From contig UQIQ01000023.1 in NCBI GenBank assembly GCA_900541185.1, positions 1 to 30,004 of the forward strand: a stretch of DNA of 30,004 nucleotides, given 5' to 3'. Every line of letters begins with the position of its first letter. Positions within the stretch are counted from its first letter, which is position 1. This stretch comes from an uncultured Collinsella sp. GTDB lineage: Bacteria; Actinomycetota; Coriobacteriia; Coriobacteriales; Coriobacteriaceae. Positions 24,127-30,004 of the stretch are shown here, one piece after another. Made by a program: the position numbers and the translations under genes. Below the pieces are notes generated by a model. The model saw nothing but the letters and a program-made list of their open reading frames with translations, did no database searches and was not told where the DNA came from.

Positions 24127-27100
24127 TTACTTCTTAATGCCACGTCCCAGACGCTTGGCGACCGATGCAACGGCCTCCTCGCTGGCCGGTCCGCAGCTCA
24201 CGCAGCCATCGTGGGCACGCATCTGGCCGGTGACCTCGTCCATCGCGAGCGGCGCCACCTTCTCGAGCTTAAAGCCCTTACCGGCGCGCATGTTCTCCTT
24301 GGCCACGCTAATCATGAGCTTGATGCGGTTGAGCTGGTTGACCTCGGACGCACCGGGATCGTAATCCACCGCGACGATGTTGCTCTCGGGGTGCTGGCGG
24401 CGCAGCTCCTTGATCACGGCCTTGCCCACCACGTGATTGGGCAGGCACGCGAAGGGCTGCGTGCAGATGATGTTGGGCGCACCGTGGTCAATCAGGTCGA
24501 GCATCTCGGCCGTGAGCAGCCAGCCCTCGCCCATGTTGTTGCACACCGAAAGCACCGTGCGGGCCTTGTCGGCCATGGTACCGATGCGCTCGGGCGCCTC
24601 AAAGCGGCGGGACTTTTCGAGCATCTCCTCCACCGGCGTACGCATCCAGTCCACGAGCTTGATGAGCGCCTGCATACCAGCGCGCGTGGTAGCAGAGCTT
24701 CCCAGCTCGTCCTTCTGCAGCTCGGCGTTGCTCATGGAGTACAGGAAGAAATCGAGCAGGCCCGGCACCACAGCCTCGCAGCCCTCGCGCTCGATCACGT
24801 CGACCACGTGGTTGTTGGCCGTAGGGTGGAACTTGACCAAGATCTCACCGACCACGCCCACGCGCGGCTTGGTGCCCTCGCCCACGAGCGGCATGGTGTC
24901 GAACGCGCGGATGGCCTCACGCGCAAGCTTGGTGTAGTTGTGCCTGTTGAACTTGGGCGCCAGCTTGCGGGCGCGCGCCATGTACTCCTCGTAGAGCGCG
25001 TTGGCGGCGCCGGGCGTGGCCTCGTACGGGCGGCAACGATAGAGCATCTGCATCATCACGTCGCCAAAGAGCACCGCGTAGACCGCCTGCTTGAGCAGCG
25101 CCGGCGTAATCTTAAAGCCAGGGTTGTCCTCGCCGAGCGCCACGGCCGAAAGCGAGATCACCGGAATCTCGGGGTGGCCGCTCTCGCGCAGGGCCTTGCG
25201 GATGAGTGCGATGTAGTTGGTGGCACGGCAGCCGCCGCCGGTCTGGCTGATAACCACGGCCGTCTTGGACAGGTCGTACCGGCCGCTCTCGATGGCCTCC
25301 ATAATCTGGCCCGTTACCAGAATCGACGGGTAGCAAATGTCATTGTTCACATAGCGCAGACCGGCCTCGACGGCGTCGTGATCGGTCGAGGGCAGAAGCT
25401 CCAAGTTGTAGCCGGCACCGCGGAACACCTCTTTGACCAGGTCAAAGTGGATCGGCGCCATCTGCGGGCACAGGATGGTGTAGCCCTCCTCGCGCATCTG
25501 CTCGGTAAAGGGCACCTTGGGCCACGCGGTCGAAGCACTCTCACGCTGGGCCTCGAACGTGTACTTGCGGCTCGCGAACGCGGGGGCATCCGTGGAGGGC
25601 GCCACCGGCGCGGCGTCACCCTGCTCGTAGGCCTCGCCCGCTGCCGTGGCCTCGGCCAAGCGCTCGGCCTCCTGGTCCTTAAGCGCGGCCATGAGCGAAC
25701 GGATGCGGATGCGCGCGGCGCCCAGGTTTGACACCTCGTCGATCTTGAGTACGGTGTAGATCTTGCCGCTGGCCTCCAGGATTTCCTGCACCTGGTCGGT
25801 GGTCAGAGCGTCCAGGCCGCAGCCGAAAGAGTTGAGCTGAATCAGATCCAGGTCGTTGCGCATCGTCACAAAACGGGCGACGGCGTACAGGCGGCTGTGA
25901 TACATCCACTGGTCAACGACGCGAATCGGACGCTCGGGCTTCACCAGGTGCGCGAGCGAATCCTCGGTAAAGACCGCAAAGCCAAAGCTCGAGATAAGCT
26001 CGGGCAGGGCATGGTTGATCTCGGGGTCGTTATGGTAGGGACGACCGGCGAGCACAATGCCGTGGCCGCCGTGGTCCTCGACCCACTTAAGGGCCTCCTC
26101 ACCCATGGTCTGGATGTCCTCGTGGAAGCGCGCATCGGCCTCAAAGGCAGCGTTGACAGCGGCATCGACCTCGGAGCGCGTGATCTTGGGACCGCGCACG
26201 CGACCGCGACCGGCCTCAGCATCGGCCACACGGTCGACGGCGAGCACCTGGTACAGGCGGCGCTTGAGCTCGGTCTTGTCGTGATACGGCACAAACGGAT
26301 ACAGGAACTCGATGTTCTGCTCGCGGATCTCGTCAATATTGAGCGCCAGCGCCGTGGGGTAGCTCATGACGATGGGGCAGTTATAGCAGTTGCCAGCCGT
26401 CGGATCCTCCTTGCGCTCCCAACGCACGCACGGCATCCAGATAAAGTCGACGTCACGGTCGATAAGGTTCATCACGTGGCCATGGCTCATCTTGGCCGGA
26501 TAGCATACGCTCTCGGACGGCATGGACTCGATGCCCGCCTGGTAGGTCTTCTTGCTCGACTGGTCGGACAGCTGCACGCTAAAGCCCAGGCGCGTAAAGA
26601 ACGCGTGCCAGAAGGGGTAGTTCTCGTACATGTTGAGCGCGCGCGGGATGCCGACGGTGCCGCGCGGGGCCTCGTCGGGGCTCAGGACCTCGCGGTTAAA
26701 GAGCAGCTCGTTTTTCTTTTTGAAGAGGTTGGGGGCCTCGGTCTTCTGCTTTTTGTGGCCGGCGCCCTTCTCGCAGCGGTTGCCGGTAATGAAGCGCCTG
26801 CCACCGCCAAAGTCGTTGACGGTAAGCTGGCAGTTGTTGGAGCAACGGCCGCAGCGGACATGCTTTTGCGTCACGGTGAGGTGCGCGATGTCCTCAGCCG
26901 AAAGAATGGTCGAGGTGCCGTCGGCGCCGGCGCGATCGCGGGCGAGCAGGGCCGCACCGTAGGCGCCCATGCAGCCGGCGATGTCGGGACGCACGGCATG
27001 AACGCCGGTGAGCTGCTCAAACGCGCGCAGCGTGGCATCGGACATAAAGGTGCCGCCCTGGACGATTACCTGGCTGCCGATCTCCTTGGGATCGCGCAGC

Positions 27101-28908
27101 TTAATGACCTTGAACAGGGCATTCTTGATGACGGAGTAGGACAGGCCGGCCGCGATGTCGCCCACCGTGGCGCCTTCCTTTTGCGCCTGCTTGACACGCG
27201 AGTTCATAAAGACCGTGCAGCGGCTGCCCAGGTCGACGGGAGCCTTAGCATGGATGGCGGCATCGGCGAACGCGCGCACGTCCATGTTCATAGAGACCGC
27301 GAAGCTCTCGATAAAGCTGCCGCAGCCCGACGAGCAGGCCTCGTTGAGCATGATGTGCTCGATGACGCCGTCCTTGACGCGCAGGCACTTCATGTCCTGT
27401 CCGCCAATGTCCAGAATGAACTCGACGCCGGGCAGGAACGCCTTGGCGCCGCGCAGGTGCGCGACGGTCTCGATCTCGCCGGAATCGGCCTTGAGGGCCT
27501 CAATGAGAAGCGCCTCACCGTAGCCCGTGGTGGTCACGTGGCCGATGGTACAGCCGGCAGGAATGTGGTTGTAGAAATCGGCCATGATGACCTTGGCCGT
27601 GCCCAGGATGTCGCCGTTGTTGTTGCCGTACCAGGTGTGCAGCAGCTGACCGTCCTCGCCCACGAGCGCGGCCTTCATGGTGGTGGAACCGGCGTCGATG
27701 CCGATGAACACGCGGCCGGTGTAGCCTTCGAGCTTGCCCTTGGGGACGACCTCGGTGTCGTGGCGGCCCTTGAACTCGGCAAAGTCCTCGTCGGTGGCAA
27801 AGAGCGGATCCAGACGCTCAACCTCGGCACCCTGCGTGTCACCCAGGGCATCGATGGCCCCGATGAGCTGCGGGAACGTGCTGAGCTTGTTGGACTCGTG
27901 CGCCATGGCGGCGCCGCTCGCCACAAACAGGTGAGCGTTTTGGGGCACGATACGGTGCTCCTCGTCCAGATTGAGCGTGAGGTAGAAGCGGTGGCGCAGC
28001 TCGGAGAGATACTGCAGCGGGCCGCCCAGGAAGGCGACGTTGCCGCGGATGGGACGGCCGCACGCCAGGCCCGAGATGGTCTGGGTCACGACAGCCTGGA
28101 AGATGGAGGCGGCCACGTCCTCGGGGCGGGCGCCCTCGTTGAGCAGCGGCTGCACGTCGGTCTTGGCAAAAACGCCGCAGCGGCTGGCGATGGGATAGAT
28201 GGTGGTGGCGTTGGCCGCGAGCTCGTTGAGGCCGCTGGCGTCGGTGTGCAGCAGGGTTGCCATCTGGTCGATGAACGCACCCGTGCCGCCGGCGCAGGTG
28301 CCGTTCATGCGCTGCTCGATGCCGTTATCGAAGTAGATGATCTTGGCGTCCTCGCCGCCCAGCTCGATAGCGACATCGGTGGCCGGGATGAGGGTCTCGA
28401 CGGCACGCTTACTGGCGATGACCTCCTGGACAAACTCCAGGTCGAGCCACTGGGACAGCAGAAGGCCGCCCGAGCCGGTGATGGCGCAGGTCATCTGGGC
28501 CGTCGGCAGCACGGTCGCGGCGCCCTCGAACAGGTCTCGGGCGCAGGCACGGACGTCGGTGTGGTGGCGCTGGTACTTGGCGTAGACGATCTGGTTGTCG
28601 TCGTTGAGCACGGCGAGCTTAACGGTGGTGGAGCCCACGTCGATGCCCAGGTGCAGGTTGCCGTGGGCGTTGCCGGGGTTGAAGATCGCGCCTTCGGGGG
28701 CGTGGGCGGCGGCTACGGGCTCGGCGGCGGTGGCGGGCTCGCTAGCGACGGACGTCTCCCCTGCCGCGTTCTTGGCATCGGCAACTGCCTCGGCAACTTT
28801 CTCGGCGGCCGCGGTCGCGGCCTTCTGCGCGGCGTCCACCACGGCGGGCGCGGCCTCGCGTGCAGCAGCGACCATGCGGTCCTTGATGCCCTCAACGAGT
28901 TTGCTCAT
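24127..28908 (-). CDS. Very large 2-hydroxyacyl-CoA dehydratase activase-type protein (double BcrAD/BadFG ATPase, DUF2229)
   Basis: The 1593-residue protein opens with an Ala-rich amphipathic stretch of about 75 residues. A first ASKHA ATPase domain follows (GIDVGSTTVKLAVL at 88, ELGGEDAKIIYF, NGTCAGGTGAFIDQM), then a second (GIDAGSTTMKAALV near 401, DIGGQDMKCLRV, NEACSSGCGSFIESF). A four-cysteine motif CGRCSNNC...C lies near 683. A DUF2229-like region from about 750 contains SVCYPAKMSHGH, and a long C-terminal part resembles HgdA/HgdB dehydratase subunits. Such fused activases occur in Firmicutes and Coriobacteria; the substrate is unknown. The cysteines suggest an oxygen-sensitive [4Fe-4S] centre. 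ATG 28908 follows AGAGGAGA, in the 11-base gap behind the TetR gene, so the two form an operon. Confidence 0.92.
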   Translation of the reverse strand: MSKLVEGIKDRMVAAAREAAPAVVDAAQKAATAAAEKVAEAVADAKNAAGETSVASEPATAAEPVAAAHAPEGAIFNPGNAHGNLHLGIDVGSTTVKLAVLNDDNQIVYAKYQRHHTDVRACARDLFEGAATVLPTAQMTCAITGSGGLLLSQWLDLEFVQEVIASKRAVETLIPATDVAIELGGEDAKIIYFDNGIEQRMNGTCAGGTGAFIDQMATLLHTDASGLNELAANATTIYPIASRCGVFAKTDVQPLLNEGARPEDVAASIFQAVVTQTISGLACGRPIRGNVAFLGGPLQYLSELRHRFYLTLNLDEEHRIVPQNAHLFVASGAAMAHESNKLSTFPQLIGAIDALGDTQGAEVERLDPLFATDEDFAEFKGRHDTEVVPKGKLEGYTGRVFIGIDAGSTTMKAALVGEDGQLLHTWYGNNNGDILGTAKVIMADFYNHIPAGCTIGHVTTTGYGEALLIEALKADSGEIETVAHLRGAKAFLPGVEFILDIGGQDMKCLRVKDGVIEHIMLNEACSSGCGSFIESFAVSMNMDVRAFADAAIHAKAPVDLGSRCTVFMNSRVKQAQKEGATVGDIAAGLSYSVIKNALFKVIKLRDPKEIGSQVIVQGGTFMSDATLRAFEQLTGVHAVRPDIAGCMGAYGAALLARDRAGADGTSTILSAEDIAHLTVTQKHVRCGRCSNNCQLTVNDFGGGRRFITGNRCEKGAGHKKQKTEAPNLFKKKNELLFNREVLSPDEAPRGTVGIPRALNMYENYPFWHAFFTRLGFSVQLSDQSSKKTYQAGIESMPSESVCYPAKMSHGHVMNLIDRDVDFIWMPCVRWERKEDPTAGNCYNCPIVMSYPTALALNIDEIREQNIEFLYPFVPYHDKTELKRRLYQVLAVDRVADAEAGRGRVRGPKITRSEVDAAVNAAFEADARFHEDIQTMGEEALKWVEDHGGHGIVLAGRPYHNDPEINHALPELISSFGFAVFTEDSLAHLVKPERPIRVVDQWMYHSRLYAVARFVTMRNDLDLIQLNSFGCGLDALTTDQVQEILEASGKIYTVLKIDEVSNLGAARIRIRSLMAALKDQEAERLAEATAAGEAYEQGDAAPVAPSTDAPAFASRKYTFEAQRESASTAWPKVPFTEQMREEGYTILCPQMAPIHFDLVKEVFRGAGYNLELLPSTDHDAVEAGLRYVNNDICYPSILVTGQIMEAIESGRYDLSKTAVVISQTGGGCRATNYIALIRKALRESGHPEIPVISLSAVALGEDNPGFKITPALLKQAVYAVLFGDVMMQMLYRCRPYEATPGAANALYEEYMARARKLAPKFNRHNYTKLAREAIRAFDTMPLVGEGTKPRVGVVGEILVKFHPTANNHVVDVIEREGCEAVVPGLLDFFLYSMSNAELQKDELGSSATTRAGMQALIKLVDWMRTPVEEMLEKSRRFEAPERIGTMADKARTVLSVCNNMGEGWLLTAEMLDLIDHGAPNIICTQPFACLPNHVVGKAVIKELRRQHPESNIVAVDYDPGASEVNQLNRIKLMISVAKENMRAGKGFKLEKVAPLAMDEVTGQMRAHDGCVSCGPASEEAVASVAKRLGRGIKK

Positions 28909-28919
28909 TGTCTCTCCTC

Positions 28920-29630
28920 TTAGTTGTTGGACTCGACGGTTGCGGTGGTGTCGACCGCGTCCTCGAGCTGCAGATTCAATAGCTTCATTCCGTATTCCGG
29001 CACGTTGATATCGATGGGTTGGCCATACAGGTCGCCGGGGCGCACAAAGGCGATAACCGTCATAATGCGCGCCATGGTCTCGGGCGATTCGGTGAGCCCA
29101 CGCTCAAACCAGCGCTGAATCAGGCCGACCTCGGCACTCACGACATAGGTAACGTAGTAGTCAAAGAAGGTGCCCAGTGCCAGGCCCAAGATGCCCGTCT
29201 GTGCACGCGGCACCACGGCCTCGCGTGCGGTATCGATGATCTTTTTAATAAAGGCGGGGTCGCCGCCCGGGCCCAGTAGGGCCCCGATAAGGTCGCGATT
29301 AGCCGCAAGATAGCGAAGCAGCTCAACCGAACCGGGTGCCGGCTCGAGCTCGTCGATGTTGCGGTAAAGATCGGGTAATTGAGCTGCGGTGATAAGCTCC
29401 ACCCGCTCGCGAATCTCGGCAAGCAGGCCGTCCTCGATCTGGCTGATAAAGTCGGGGATATCGCGGTAGTGCGAATAGAACGTTCGACGCGTAAGACCGG
29501 CGCGCTCGGTGAGCGACGCGACGTTAATGCGCGAAAGGTCGCCGCTTTCGGCAAGCTCGCTGGCAAGCGCCTGGCGAAGGGCGCGCTGCGAGCGAAGGGA
29601 CCGGCGATCACATTTCTCGAGCTGGGACAA
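28920..29630 (-). CDS. TetR/AcrR family transcription regulator
   Basis: The 236-residue protein has an N-terminal helix-turn-helix of the TetR type: LRQALASELAESGDLSRINV, then ASLTERAGLTRRTFYSHYRD, with a C-terminal ligand-binding region including FFDYYVTYVVSAEVGLIQRW. The start is TTG 29630, with AGGAGGA just upstream; no better ATG is in frame. It ends 11 bases before the giant activase and so is its likely partner in control. It is probably autoregulated through repeats upstream (29660-29694). The ligand is unknown. Confidence 0.93.
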   Translation of the reverse strand: MSQLEKCDRRSLRSQRALRQALASELAESGDLSRINVASLTERAGLTRRTFYSHYRDIPDFISQIEDGLLAEIRERVELITAAQLPDLYRNIDELEPAPGSVELLRYLAANRDLIGALLGPGGDPAFIKKIIDTAREAVVPRAQTGILGLALGTFFDYYVTYVVSAEVGLIQRWFERGLTESPETMARIMTVIAFVRPGDLYGQPIDINVPEYGMKLLNLQLEDAVDTTATVESNN

Positions 29631-29659
29631 GCGTCCTCCTTGTTACTCAGACTGTACGC

Positions 29660-29694
29660 TATTGCACAGTGCGAGTATTATTGCACACCGTGTG
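29660..29694 (-). promoter_or_regulatory. Candidate TetR operator and promoter region
   Basis: TATTGCACA occurs twice in direct orientation, at 29660-29668 and 29679-29687, 19 bases apart. CACACCGTGTG (29684-29694) is a dyad with a one-base centre overlapping the second copy. On the - strand TTGATA (29700-29695) and TAATAC lie here, with a spacing too short for a standard promoter. The placement just before the TetR start suggests autoregulation. Confidence 0.45.
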
Positions 29695-29719
29695 TATCAA
29701 CACGTAAAGGCAATATTTG

Positions 29720-29753
29720 GAATGTGACAAAGGGCAGTCCCTTTGTCACATTC
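29720..29753. repeat. REP-like hairpin GTGACAAAGGG-CAGT-CCCTTTGTCAC
   Basis: A perfect 15 bp inverted repeat (29720-29734 with 29739-29753) has a 4-base loop. It shares the CAAAGG...CCTTTG core with the hairpin at 13575-13603. It stands upstream of the TetR gene, apart from any stop codon. It is a likely dispersed REP element. Confidence 0.8.
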
Positions 29754-30004
29754 AGCGACCGCCTAGGTTGTGCCAGTTGTGCCTGGTTGATTTCCGATCT
29801 CAGCCGAACACATTGAGCGGATAGGACGTTCCCGCAGCTACCCGAACGCCCCCGAGGCCCCTCGCGGGCCCCGGGGGCGGCATTTTCCCAGTTGAAGGAA
29901 CGGTGGAGATGTGTTTCGATGGGTCCGGTGGCCATGCTCCGCCCTCCGTCCGGCACCTCTTCCCAGACTCAGCCGGACGGTCGGTCCGCCTATTCCTTTT
30001 TTCC
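29754..30004. other. Unassigned structured end of the window
   Basis: No gene is certain in the last 250 bases. A GC-rich hairpin at 29847-29879 is listed separately. Another stem, CCGTCCGGC (29946-29954) with 29972-29980, is followed by a T6 run at 29997-30002 after a 16-base gap. A + strand frame open from ATG 29909 (MCFDGSGGHAPP) to the window edge has GAAGGA nine bases upstream. A - strand frame of up to 92 residues also crosses the region. Neither resembles a known family, so this is left open; a leader or attenuator before a + strand gene is one possibility. Confidence 0.35.
29847..29887 (+). terminator. GC-rich terminator-like hairpin
   Basis: CGCCCCCGAGGCCC (29847-29860) pairs with 29866-29879 with one A-C mismatch over the 5-base loop CTCGC. 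The + strand then reads GCATTTTCCC. No + strand gene lies before it, so it could end a small RNA or act as an attenuator for a gene beyond the window. Confidence 0.6.

Noticed and set aside
25897..28923. A 1008-residue + strand open frame opposite the activase gene
   Set aside because: Long, but it only mirrors codons of the real gene. It has no recognisable motif and no ribosome site or promoter.
29754..30004. Considered as RNase P RNA, tmRNA, SRP RNA or a cobalamin riboswitch
   Set aside because: None of the invariant sequences I know for these RNAs is present in either orientation.

Overview
The window comes from a high-GC Gram-positive bacterium. The gene set points to a gut Coriobacteriia member, with Collinsella as my best guess. 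The pointers are an amaP/DUF2273/Asp23 operon, an OPT transporter, a DUF6020-like membrane protein, a sortase-type surface protein ending in an LAQTG motif, and a very large BcrAD/BadFG-type activase. The genus is an inference from gene content, not from a search. No rRNA, tRNA, CRISPR array, transposase or phage gene was seen.

Layout, left to right. At 1-46 there is the probable 3' end of a + strand gene. groL and groES follow on the - strand. Behind groES lies a gene-free stretch (2208-2575) holding a roughly 216 bp imperfect palindrome. A YtcJ-type amidohydrolase (-) and an M20 amidohydrolase/peptidase (+) are divergent around 4300. A shared terminator separates the M20 gene from a zinc-ribbon membrane protein and a YitT-type membrane protein, both on the - strand. 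Next come the envelope-stress operon amaP, DUF2273, Asp23 (-), then yebC, a DUF6020-like polytopic membrane protein, lgt, a NifU-type Fe-S scaffold, a dCMP deaminase and coaX, all on the - strand. An OPT-family transporter (+) is divergent from coaX and ends convergently against a 1150-residue coiled-coil/CAP surface protein (-). A DUF389 membrane protein (+) is divergent from that surface protein. About 680 bases of mostly non-coding, repeat-bearing DNA follow. The right end is a two-gene - strand operon (TetR regulator, then the 1593-residue activase) and a structured, unassigned 374-base stretch.

How the genes relate. Most are housekeeping or envelope functions: folding (GroES/GroEL), lipoprotein maturation (Lgt), CoA synthesis (CoaX), Fe-S assembly (NifU-like), dUMP supply (dCMP deaminase) and envelope stress (AmaP/Asp23). 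Two peptide-related functions, OPT uptake and M20 hydrolysis, fit an amino-acid-fermenting anaerobe, as does the activase.

The least ordinary material is between genes and in accessory proteins. It includes the large palindrome before groES and a dispersed 44 bp REP-like unit (8623-8666 and, inverted, 13492-13535) with related hairpins elsewhere. It also includes a nested inverted/direct repeat structure at 23818-24059, the CAP domain set between two Ala-rich coiled coils, and an EF-hand-like loop inside the DUF389 protein. I did not find a clear undescribed multi-gene system. The repeat structures are the best leads.
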